Source of the DNA: Zhongshania aliphaticivorans
Lineage (GTDB): Bacteria > Pseudomonadota > Gammaproteobacteria > Pseudomonadales > Spongiibacteraceae
Reading direction: 5' to 3'
DNA length: 64,000 bases
Assembly (NCBI RefSeq): GCF_001586255.1
Contig: NZ_CP014544.1
Coordinates: 310,001-374,000 of the forward strand
The position numbers and the translations under genes were made by a program. Below the pieces are notes generated by a model. The model was not told the origin of the DNA. It made no database searches and was given only the letters and a program-made list of their open reading frames with translations. Shown here in pieces: positions 39,001 to 45,010 of this stretch (within the stretch, counting starts at the first letter, position 1; each line of letters begins with the position of its first letter).

Positions 39001-39174
39001 TCGTGTGGTTTGTTTGTGTTTCCGCTCATGGTCATGTTGATAGGCCTTTCCGTAGGGCTTATATACTTGTCACTGATAACTGGGGGGCTGGGAATTTTAA
39101 TTCTTAGCCAAGTATTGTCTTATTTTGCGAGTTTCGCAGTTGGGCAGATATCCGATGCATGTAAAAAGATATGA
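36082..39174 (+). CDS. exported transglutaminase-fold protein with hydrophobic C-terminal tip (polymorphic-toxin-like)
   Basis: A signal peptide and a charged helical N-region lead to a transglutaminase-like core (~290-430): NNPVEIYTWVHNNIRF, then GNAVDTASLLIALLRAAGIP, LEHVWVEAW and WIPMDASFK. His401 and Asp428 of the papain-like triad are visible, but Ala329 stands where the catalytic Cys is expected, so protease or transferase activity is unlikely. The C-terminal part reaches the boundary-like motif DPQTGAGAYKIAGGSNG (901-917). After it, the last 113 residues are almost wholly hydrophobic with about four membrane segments, and the DNA becomes visibly AT-richer. Related transglutaminase-like cores occur in RHS/polymorphic toxin proteins (family knowledge); a membrane-acting toxin tip is my inference. 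An RBS-like GAGG precedes the ATG. The stop overlaps a small membrane ORF as ATGA. Confidence 0.75.
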   Translation: MIGLTLDVFRHGMIARGTSLFTVLMFTFVFYFSPTGSALANEMNKDDAKARQIEQLLENTPEKKLAHRLQKLQQKLAKDLPASRSQRKQAQSWFERMLEKLGMGGSPLTDDDLAEVSALVSQVREAYAEAVVNLEQEGPAFSQSTVLPEPAKALAKERHANAVKLVKEKFANIDSKLNRLTSSQEAEEQGQLLTELAEAMKDEQFKRTHTAVDPKHLPWGSPSEDVREPKMSKGEIQLVLGINPFEQYTQLASSTLTAEMLNPLGQPSEADLAETIDAVQTDEIKALAESLNNNPVEIYTWVHNNIRFIPSYGSIQGAQYTLETGKGNAVDTASLLIALLRAAGIPARYAYGTVAVPADKVMNWVGGVTVPAAAQSLLGQGGIPNTALISGGTVKSIRLEHVWVEAWVDFEPSRGVKNREGDRWIPMDASFKQYELSEGMKLADNVPFDAEALASQIEQSATIDEEQGWVQNIPQTDIENSLQQFQSQLEDYINSQNPDATVGDVLGLREVNILPPRPLAAGLPYEHIVTQQSFSEVPSSLRHKFKYELATQSYGYPGSPFISINEPTVKLAGKKLALSFRPATDDDQAIIESYIPEPDPETGEIDPSAIPDTLPGYLIHLVAEFSMDGEVIKSGGNQTMGTELYETLGLYSPSHGWGVSNNHPIAGEYRAIGLDLQGISPTQAAELKTSLEATQAKLESSDDTQLATLTKHDVIGDLIYGTIMSYLALNDVQEEIQAQSTNMVTYRLPSYGIFSTSLQPQYWFGIPRNTSFSGLSMDVDRVTFHGAAKDNSKATRVNFTQASGARLSAMEHLVPEQTFSTPESPAHGISAVKALALAAAEGQKIWTITQENLEFALSSINLSAEVESEIRNSVLAGQIATAHEAQLNYFGWVGSGYLLIDPQTGAGAYKIAGGSNGADIVGTVATTWGVIAAVFEAGLLVVKAAKPILLRAGAIGAILAFISLLASLASLSASCGLFVFPLMVMLIGLSVGLIYLSLITGGLGILILSQVLSYFASFAVGQISDACKKI

Positions 39175-39338
39175 GAGACGATAAAAAATATTGTGGTATA
39201 GATTGGCATGACGAGTTCTTTTTAGGGCCCAAGAAGTTGGTCTTACGTATTATTTGGCTAGTGGTCTTAACTACAATTTTGGTGGCTCCGCCTTTGCTAC
39301 TTTCTATAGATAGAATGAGGGAGGTCTTAGATAACTGA
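39171..39338 (+). CDS. small single-span membrane protein, immunity candidate
   Basis: The ATG overlaps the stop of the preceding gene (ATGA), and 55 codons follow to TGA at 39336-39338. The peptide starts MRDDKKYCGIDWHDEFFLG and has one clear membrane span (RIIWLVVLTTILVAPPLLL, ~26-44). I do not recognise a family. A small membrane protein coupled to a gene ending in a hydrophobic tip fits an immunity protein, but only position and shape support this. Confidence 0.6.
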   Translation: MRDDKKYCGIDWHDEFFLGPKKLVLRIIWLVVLTTILVAPPLLLSIDRMREVLDN

Positions 39339-39357
39339 CTCTATTAAAGGCGGGTCT

Positions 39358-39510
39358 ATGAATGTTTTTGTAGTGGTTATGGCGACTTCAAGGGTATGTG
39401 TTTAGTGGGTCTTTAGTGAGCAGGGTCATTGGTTTTGGTGCCTTTGGTTTGCGCTGTATGGAGGCGTACTAATCATATTGAAAACTCATAGGCGTGGAAT
39501 ATATTTATGA
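39358..39510 (+). pseudogene. small membrane ORF interrupted by an in-frame amber stop
   Basis: An ATG preceded by AAAGGCGGG opens MNVFVVVMATSRVCV, then TAG at 39403-39405. The same frame continues for 34 codons with a hydrophobic Trp-rich stretch (HWFWCLWFALYGGVLIIL) and ends at TGA overlapping the next ATG (39507). The phase, RBS and ATGA junction suggest a former gene of about 50 codons. The case rests on little sequence and could be chance. Confidence 0.38.
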
Positions 39511-39956
39511 GATATACATTGACCCGAAAGTCGTTATACGTCTATGAGGTTTTAAAAGGGCCTGATGTTGCCGGAAGGCTGAAATTTTCTGTTGATTTTC
39601 CAGTTAGCTACGGATACGACGCTGAGGCGGCTAACGGAGAACACTACAAGCTCGTTTCATCAGGTCTTTTTTTCTGGAGAAGGATTACTCTGTTCAAAAA
39701 TGGGGTTGTCTACGGACATTATAAGAAAAATAAGACAATGATCGCTGGACTGCCTTTATGGCGAAGTAGAAGTAGTTCGATTTATTATGGAGACCGCCTG
39801 CTGTCAGAAGTTCGAAGTTATCGATTAAAGGGTGGCTGTTCTGGGGTGTTATTTGAATGGCAGTGCGATGATCTGAGTTTTGAATGGCCGGTGATTACGC
39901 TATTAGCTATATCCTTGCAGGCAGGTGCGACCTCTCCAGTCTCAGCTATTCCATAG
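39507..39956 (+). CDS. hypothetical protein, second immunity-like gene
   Basis: This 149-residue product has no signal peptide and no family I recognise. It is beta-rich and basic (MRYTLTRKSLYVYEVLKG, GLFFWRRITLFKNGVVYGHY, SIYYGDRLLSEVRSYRLKGG) with a moderately hydrophobic end. The DNA is AT-richer than the secreted-protein genes on either side. Its stop codon falls right at the junction with the orphan transglutaminase module, so the last residues may come from the recombination joint. Its place between a tip-carrying gene and an orphan module matches immunity genes in polymorphic toxin loci (inference only). Confidence 0.55.
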   Translation: MRYTLTRKSLYVYEVLKGPDVAGRLKFSVDFPVSYGYDAEAANGEHYKLVSSGLFFWRRITLFKNGVVYGHYKKNKTMIAGLPLWRSRSSSIYYGDRLLSEVRSYRLKGGCSGVLFEWQCDDLSFEWPVITLLAISLQAGATSPVSAIP

Positions 39957-40664
39957 CTTGGGTGGGCGGGTGGCTTGCTGGGCCAGGGCGGCATTCCGAA
40001 TACCGCTCTGATCAGCGGCGGCACAGTTAAAAGCATTCGCATGGAGCATGTCTGGGTTGAGGCGTGGGTAGATTTTGAACCCTCGCGGGGTATAAAAAAC
40101 CGCGAAGGCGACCGCTGGATTCCCATGGATGCGTCCTTCAAACAGTATGAATTCAGCGAAGGCATGAAGCTGGCAGGCAATGTGCCCTTTGATGCCGAGG
40201 CGCTGGCCAGCCAGATAGAACAAAGCGCTACCATCAATGAAGAACAGGGCTGGGTGCAGAATATTCCCCAGACCGATATTGAGAACAGCCTGCAGCAATT
40301 CCAGAGCCAGCTTGAAGACTACATCAACAGCCAAAACCCCGATGCCACTGTGGGTGACGTGCTTGGCCTGAGGGAAGTCAACATCCTGCCGCCCCGGCCG
40401 CTGGCCGCAGGCCTGCCTTACGAGCATATCGTCACCCAGCAATCCTTCTCGGAAGTGCCCAGTAGCCTCCGGCATAAATTCAAATACGAACTGGCAACTC
40501 AAAGCTATGGCTACCCAGGCTCGCCCTTTATCAGCATTAATGAACCCACGGTGAAACTGGCGGGTAAAAAGCTGGCACTGAGCTTTCGCCCGGCAACAGA
40601 TGACGATCAGGCCATTATTGAAAGCTATATCCCAGAGCCTGATCCCGAAACCGGCGAGATAGAC
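39957..40664 (+). pseudogene. orphan 5'-truncated copy of the transglutaminase-like module
   Basis: From ~39957 the DNA repeats the interior of the gene at 36082-39174 (source about 37165-37899). A short stretch around the TTGGGTGGG match is followed by a deletion of about 28 bp relative to the source, then continuous homology from LGQGGIPNTALISGG through HVWVEAWVDF and WIPMDASFK to EPDPETGEID. The first ~280 bp differ at about 15 positions, while the last 428 bp (40237-40664) are identical to 37472-37899. There is no signal peptide and no proper start; an ATG at 39975 is internal. The copy ends where an IS66 terminus begins, and the open frame runs on as antisense of that remnant to 40778. 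It could act as a donor cassette for recombination. Confidence 0.85.
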
Positions 40665-40780
40665 GTAAGCGGTCAGTTAACCCCACTCTTTACAAGCGCG
40701 ACATTCCAAGGCAACAACGCCTGTAACTCTTCATCGCTTGATATGCTGTCCAGTGGGGGGCTGAAAGCTTCATTATAAAA
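40665..40780 (-). mobile_element. remnant end of an IS66-family element (TnpC C-terminus)
   Basis: The boundary starts with GTAAGCGGTCAGTTAACCCC, typical of IS66-family ends (GTAA). Reading leftward on the minus strand gives DSISSDEELQALLPWNVALV, then KSGVN and a stop at 40673-40675. The ALLPWN ending is characteristic of IS66 transposase C-termini. Only about 34 codons remain and the other end is missing, so it is inert. It truncates the orphan transglutaminase module. Confidence 0.72.
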
Positions 40781-40837
40781 TGATCTATAATTGTTAATCT
40801 TTATGTGTTTTTGATCAGCTTTTACTTATCGACTTTT

Positions 40838-40877
40838 TTGTTGGCGGCATTGCGCTTGATGTATAATAGTATATAAT
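40838..40877 (+). promoter_or_regulatory. probable hipBA promoter
   Basis: Two overlapping TATAAT boxes (40862-40867 and 40872-40877) lie in an AT-rich stretch. TTGTTG at 40838 gives an 18-bp spacer to the first and TTGCGC at 40850 a 16-bp spacer to the second. The hipB ATG is 35-50 bp downstream. HipB proteins normally repress their own promoter, but I could not define an operator with confidence. Confidence 0.5.
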
Positions 40878-40911
40878 TTTGTAATGTTAGCTATTTAGAT
40901 AGATCAAGTAT

Positions 40912-41496
40912 ATGAGTGTTACTGTTGAGATTTCCTATTCCCTGAGGAGAGCCCGAGAAGCCAAAGGCTTGAGCCAGCGTGCGCTGGCTGGCCTATCGGG
41001 CGTGCCTCAGAGTCATATCTCCAAAATTGAGTCTGGAGGCGTGGATTTACGTCTGTCCAGCTTGGTCGAGATCGCTCGTGCACTGGACTTGGAGCTGGCG
41101 CTAGTACCGCGAAAGGGGCTTTCTGCGGTGAGCTCCATCATTCGGAGCACGCAGCCGCGGGCTAGATCAGCCTCGCGGCAGGATGCAATAACTAAATTAT
41201 GGCGCGCTGCTGACAAATTGAATACTACATCTGCCAATGACAGGGAAATTACCCAGCTTCGAAGCCGACTCCATGAGCTGGAGCGAATACCTCTCTCTGC
41301 TGAAAGTGAAAGCAAGCTTAAAGAGTTGGCTACGCAGCTGCAGAAACAGGCTCGCGGATCGGGCAACGCTTTGTCCGTCAAAACTGTGCTCGAAGACATA
41401 ACCAGGCTGCGTAACGCCGCGGTGCATCAGCAGGATTCCGAACCAGAAGGTCGTCGACATTCGGCCTATTCGCTTGCTGGAGATGATGATGCCTAA
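40912..41496 (+). CDS. hipB: HipB-like antitoxin, XRE-family regulator with long C-terminal extension
   Basis: The N-terminal helix-turn-helix of the Cro/C1 (XRE) type spans ~7-65 (RRAREAKGLSQRALAGLSGV, then PQSHISKIESGG). It is followed by ~120 residues of charged, partly coiled-coil sequence (SANDREITQLRSRLHELERI). At 194 residues it is about twice the length of E. coli HipB (88 aa). It lies directly upstream of hipA with an 8-bp overlap, the usual antitoxin-toxin order. It should neutralise HipA and repress the operon. Confidence 0.85.
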   Translation: MSVTVEISYSLRRAREAKGLSQRALAGLSGVPQSHISKIESGGVDLRLSSLVEIARALDLELALVPRKGLSAVSSIIRSTQPRARSASRQDAITKLWRAADKLNTTSANDREITQLRSRLHELERIPLSAESESKLKELATQLQKQARGSGNALSVKTVLEDITRLRNAAVHQQDSEPEGRRHSAYSLAGDDDA

Positions 41497-42721
41497 GGTA
41501 TCTGTCCTTGACGTGCTGCTCTATGGCGAGCCAATCGCTACGTTGACTCGGGTCGATGGTGACAGGAATCTGTTTGCCTTTAATGAAGAATATATCGCCG
41601 AAGCGCGCCGACCGACACTAAGCCTTGGCTTCAAGGATCACTATGGTGAGTTGCTTACCGAGTTTAGGCCGTATCAAACCCGCCTGATGCCTTTTTTTTC
41701 TAATTTGCTGCCAGAAGAACGGATGCGGGACTACCTTGCTGAGCGTGCTGGTGTAAATCCTGAGCGGGAATTTTTTCTGCTTTGGGCCCTAGGGAGAGAT
41801 CTACCAGGCGCTGTAACGGTACGTCCGGCGGATGGAGAGGACTGGCCACCTGAAGCTTCAGGCTCTATTGATGAAGCCGAAAGTCAGGCGAATGAAGAGA
41901 AAATACTGCGCTTTTCGTTGGCTGGCGTGCAGTTGAAGTTTTCGGTGTTACAGGGAGCCAGTGGTGGTCTCACTATCCCGGCAAAGGGGATTGGGGGTGG
42001 GTGGATCGTCAAGCTGCCTTCTGACAAGTACCTGGGTGTGCCCGAAAACGAGTACTCGATGATGACCCTGGCCCGCATGCTGGGGATGAATGTGCCAACT
42101 GTCGACCTAGTGGATATAGATGAGATTGGAGGCCTGCCAAATGACGTTTCAGCACTGTCAGGTAAGGCATTCGTGATCGAGCGCTTTGACCGCTTGAGTG
42201 ATGGCAGTGCTGTTCACATGGAAGATTTTGCGCAAATCTTTGGTGTTTATCCAGGAGACAAATATATGAAGGCGAGCGCTGCGAATATTGCAAAGGTTAT
42301 CGCCATTGAAAGTGATCAAGAGGATGTGCGTGAGTTTATTCGGCGCCTGACCTTTAATACTCTGATTGGTAATGCCGATATGCATCTTAAAAACTGGTCG
42401 GTTTATTACCCTGACCGAAGAATAGCCAGGCTAGCGCCCGCTTATGATTTCCTCTCGACTATCCCTTATCTCCCGGATAGCGAAGCAGCACTGAAATTCA
42501 GTCGCACGCGTCGGTTTGATGAGTTCAATGAGGAAGAGTTGGCTCATTTAGCAGGAAGGGCTGGGATACCGAAAGCGTTGGCGCTTGATGCGGCTAAGGA
42601 AACAGTCGAGTTATTTCGCCAGCATTGGCAGGTAGAGAAAAATCACCTTCCGATCTACCGAGAGGCGGTAGCAGAAATTGACCGCCACTTGGCATTGTTG
42701 CCTATCGCTTCTTTATGGTGA
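41489..42721 (+). CDS. hipA: HipA-like serine/threonine kinase toxin
   Basis: The protein has the two-part HipA architecture: an N-terminal couple_hipA-like region and a kinase domain. Kinase motifs are intact: FSLAGVQLKFSV (phosphate-binding region), FNTLIGNADMHLKNWS (catalytic loop with N-x-D-x-x-x-K-N) and LAPAYDFLST (metal-binding Asp). E. coli HipA inactivates glutamyl-tRNA synthetase by phosphorylation and promotes persistence; the target here is unknown. The ATG at 41489 is chosen from three consecutive ATGs because GGAG (41479-41482) is six bases upstream. The gene lies just outside the left attachment repeat of the tRNA-Phe element, so it is not part of that element's present unit. 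Confidence 0.88.
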   Translation: MPKVSVLDVLLYGEPIATLTRVDGDRNLFAFNEEYIAEARRPTLSLGFKDHYGELLTEFRPYQTRLMPFFSNLLPEERMRDYLAERAGVNPEREFFLLWALGRDLPGAVTVRPADGEDWPPEASGSIDEAESQANEEKILRFSLAGVQLKFSVLQGASGGLTIPAKGIGGGWIVKLPSDKYLGVPENEYSMMTLARMLGMNVPTVDLVDIDEIGGLPNDVSALSGKAFVIERFDRLSDGSAVHMEDFAQIFGVYPGDKYMKASAANIAKVIAIESDQEDVREFIRRLTFNTLIGNADMHLKNWSVYYPDRRIARLAPAYDFLSTIPYLPDSEAALKFSRTRRFDEFNEEELAHLAGRAGIPKALALDAAKETVELFRQHWQVEKNHLPIYREAVAEIDRHLALLPIASLW

Positions 42722-42730
42722 GACTAAAAA

Positions 42731-42776
42731 TGGTGCTCAGAGACGGAATCGAACCGCCGACACGAGGATTTTCAAT
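42731..42776 (+). repeat. distal attachment site (partial tRNA-Phe 3' end)
   Basis: These 46 bp repeat the 3' half of the intact tRNA-Phe (49735-49780) with one mismatch (T for C at 42737). The copy stops in the anticodon loop, so it is not a tRNA. It marks the left end of an element integrated at the tRNA gene. Confidence 0.92.
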
Positions 42777-42846
42777 TCGTAAAGGCTGAATGATTTTTAC
42801 TTATAAATCAGTTGCTTGCGGCGTTTTCCCACCTTTTCTTGTGGCA

Positions 42847-43045
42847 GTAAATCTCAATTATTAGCAGTTAATTGAGGTGAGCTGCTATATTCCACATCTC
42901 GCAATCGCGAAATATAAACTTGTATGGATGAGGTGTTCACATGGAGTGGCTGTTCCTTTTCGTCGTGGTTATCGTCGCCGCAATTCTCGTTTTGAAGGCA
43001 AAATTACCCGCTAAAGCAAATACTGGCGATTCAGCTACTGTCGAT
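42847..43045 (+). repeat. duplicated leader and gene start, first copy
   Basis: From GTAAATCTCAATTATTAG through the first ~30 codons of the DUF2726 gene, this segment recurs at 43968-44165 at roughly 80-85 percent identity by eye. The leader here holds an 8-bp inverted repeat, CTCAATTA (42853-42860) and TAATTGAG (42869-42876), which may be an operator. Confidence 0.75.
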
Positions 43046-43670
43046 GAATTTCCGTACCAGCGGGCCGGTCCCCTCTTTACCCCAGCAGAACGCTCATTTT
43101 TGGGTGTGCTAGATCAGGCTGTTGCTGGCCGCGCTCGTGTTTTTGGTAAAGTTCGCGTTGGTGATGTATTAGGCCCTCGAAAAGGATTGCAGCGGGGGGG
43201 CTTCTAGTACCGCTCGAAACAAAATTGATCGTAAGCACTTCGATTTCGTCCTCTGCGATCCAAGTGATTTATCTGTGATCTGTGTAATCGAGCTGGATGA
43301 TAAGTCGCATCAGGCCAAGTCACGTCAAGAGCGTGATGACTTATTACTTGGAGCTTGTGAGGCCGCGGGAATACCGATGATTCAAGTTCCCGCAAAAGCT
43401 GCCTACACAATATCTACTGTTGCTGAGATGTTTTCGGGTTTGCTGTCTAGGTCTAATGGGGGTGAGGTTGAATCGGCGATTCAGGCGCCGGTGGCAAGTA
43501 TAGATAATTCTAATAATTGCCCTAAGTGCGCGTCGAGCCTAGTGAAGCGTACCGTTAAAAAGGGAGAGCATGCAGGGAAAAAGATATTGGCGTGTTCTAC
43601 ATATCCTGCGTGCAGATTTTACTCGCCTCTCCCCGAAAATGAAAAGCCTAAACTGGCGAAGGAGATGTAA
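42941..43670 (+). pseudogene. DUF2726 nuclease-like membrane protein with zinc-ribbon, frameshifted in a G-run
   Basis: The first frame (42941-43207) encodes a membrane anchor (MEWLFLFVVVIVAAILVLKA) and the start of DUF2726 (LFTPAERSFLGVLDQAV). At 43194-43200 seven consecutive G bases shift the frame. With six G the reading continues as ASSTARNKIDRKHFDFVLCD and CVIELDDKSHQAKSRQERDD to a C-terminal zinc-ribbon (CPKCASSL ... CSTYPACRF, residue order C-x2-C-x~24-C). The restored protein would be about 242 aa. DUF2726 resembles PD-(D/E)xK nuclease-fold domains, and DFVL...IELDDKSH fits that core (inference). The shift could be mutation, phase variation or a sequencing error. The next gene's ATG overlaps its stop by one base. 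Confidence 0.75.
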
Positions 43671-43870
43671 TGGAAACCACTATGGCTAATGCCTCCTCGT
43701 CAGTTTCTTCTGTTATGGTGATTGTTGTTCTGGCTTTTGTGATCGGTAATGCGGGTGTTGGGACTTATGTGCGGAAAAAAGGTGGGAGCGCGAAACTTGC
43801 ACAGCTCGTCTCTTCATTGACGACGCTAATCGTTCTATTGGGCGGTGTGATGTTGTATGTACGTGGATAG
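43670..43870 (+). CDS. small two-span membrane protein
   Basis: This 66-residue protein has two hydrophobic spans (VMVIVVLAFVIGNAGVGTYV and LTTLIVLLGGVMLYV) joined by a basic loop (RKKGGSAK). AAGGAG at 43659-43664 gives an ideal RBS for the ATG that overlaps the DUF2726 stop by one base, so the two genes form a unit ended by the terminator just downstream. No family is recognised. Confidence 0.65.
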   Translation: METTMANASSSVSSVMVIVVLAFVIGNAGVGTYVRKKGGSAKLAQLVSSLTTLIVLLGGVMLYVRG

Positions 43871-43895
43871 TTGAAGCCCTGTATTCTATGAGCAC

Positions 43896-43926
43896 AAAAA
43901 AACCGAGCATCGCTCGGTCTCTTTTT
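43896..43926 (+). terminator. rho-independent terminator
   Basis: ACCGAGC (43902-43908), loop ATC, GCTCGGT (43912-43918), followed by CTCTTTTTG; the A-run upstream would allow it to work on both strands. It closes the DUF2726/membrane-protein unit. Confidence 0.85.
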
Positions 43927-43967
43927 GTTACAAGCGAAGGAGGTGCTTCCCCTTTATTGATTATGGT

Positions 43968-44165
43968 AGTAAATCTCAATTATTAGTAGTCAATTGGGGT
44001 GAGCTGCTATATTTCACCGCTCGCAATCGCGAATTCAATATTTTATAGATGAGGTGTTCACATGGAGTGGCTGTTCCTTTTCGTCATGGTTGTCGTAGCC
44101 GCAATTCTTGTTTTGAAATCAAATTTATCCTCTAAAGCTAATGGTGGCGATTAAGCTACTGTGAA
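43968..44165 (+). repeat. duplicated leader and gene start, second copy
   Basis: This is the second copy of the leader found at 42847-43045. The inverted repeat is degraded here (CTCAATT ... CAATTGGG), but the ribosome-binding region GATGAGGTGTTCACATGG is kept exactly. Confidence 0.75.
44062..44154 (+). pseudogene. truncated duplicate of the DUF2726 gene start (30-aa membrane anchor)
   Basis: MEWLFLFVMVVVAAILVLKS then NLSSKANGGD and TAA. This is the membrane anchor of the upstream DUF2726 protein, cut by a stop where that protein continues with SATVDEF. It may still be translated as a tiny membrane peptide, since its RBS region matches the intact gene, but it is most simply a duplication relic. 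Confidence 0.6.
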
Positions 44166-44203
44166 TATAGAAACTTCTGTCTCGAACTTTTAGGAGAAAA
44201 TTT

Positions 44204-45010
44204 GTGGGTAAGCTACCTGAGTGGCCTATAGATCCATTAGAAAACTTTATGGAGAAAGCGAAACATTTGGCTCGTATTGTTGACTTGAGTATTGGAGGCA
44301 TCAAGGTAACAACTACATTGCCTAAGGCTATTAAAGCGCTTGATAATTACCATAAGTCCATTGGCACTGATGTTGATGAGCAAAGAAGTCTGGATATGCA
44401 AGAGCAGTCTGATTTTGCTCAGGACGAAGTGAATCGAAACTTCCCAATTATATATGGGCAGGCTGTCGTCTCATTATGGTCTTTGCTTGAATTGTGTGTG
44501 AAAGATGTTGTGGCTACATGGATTAAAAATGATCAAGAGGTGCTTTTAAAAGATCCCTTTTTAAATATGAAAATAAAACTTGGTGAGTATCTAGCGCTTA
44601 ATGAGGATGATCGAAATATATTCTTGGTCGACTTGCTAGAAAAAGAAGTAAGTTCTGGTATTAAAAATGGGATAAATCGGTTTGAAACTTTACTTAAAGC
44701 CGTGGAAATGTCAGGTCGGACACCGGCTAATATGAATAATATATTCTTTGAGTTTGGGCAGATACGGAATGCGTTAGCGCATCGTGGGGATCGTGTGGAT
44801 TTAAGGCTTTCGACCGCTTGTCCGTGGCTAGATTTGGAGGTCGGGAGTGAGCTTAAAGTGAATGAACGTATGTATGGAAAATACTTACAGGCTAGCTTTT
44901 CTTATGTAACTATTTTGATTGCGCGGTCTGGTATGCGGCATGATGTAAATTTTGACGAAACATTACACAGTATATTTGACAGTTATGGAGAGGTGTGGAA
45001 GGGGAATTGA
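44204..45010 (+). CDS. HEPN-like protein
   Basis: The start is GTG with TAGGAGA at 44191-44197 upstream. The all-helical 268-residue product has IIYGQAVVSLWSLLELCVKD in the middle and a R-N-A-L-A-H motif (FGQIRNALAHRGD, ~190-200), the R-x4-H signature of HEPN domains. Many HEPN proteins are ribonucleases in toxin-antitoxin, abortive-infection or CRISPR systems, but HEPN-fold proteins without activity exist. It overlaps the next gene by 16 bp, so the two are probably co-expressed as element cargo. A defence role is inference. Confidence 0.6.
   Translation: MGKLPEWPIDPLENFMEKAKHLARIVDLSIGGIKVTTTLPKAIKALDNYHKSIGTDVDEQRSLDMQEQSDFAQDEVNRNFPIIYGQAVVSLWSLLELCVKDVVATWIKNDQEVLLKDPFLNMKIKLGEYLALNEDDRNIFLVDLLEKEVSSGIKNGINRFETLLKAVEMSGRTPANMNNIFFEFGQIRNALAHRGDRVDLRLSTACPWLDLEVGSELKVNERMYGKYLQASFSYVTILIARSGMRHDVNFDETLHSIFDSYGEVWKGN

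Noticed and set aside
40665-40778. Genuine C-terminus of the orphan transglutaminase module (DVSGQLTPLF...)
   Set aside because: This stretch is the antisense reading of the IS66 remnant.
42731-42776. A second tRNA-Phe gene
   Set aside because: Only the 3' half is present, ending in the anticodon loop; it is an attachment-site copy.
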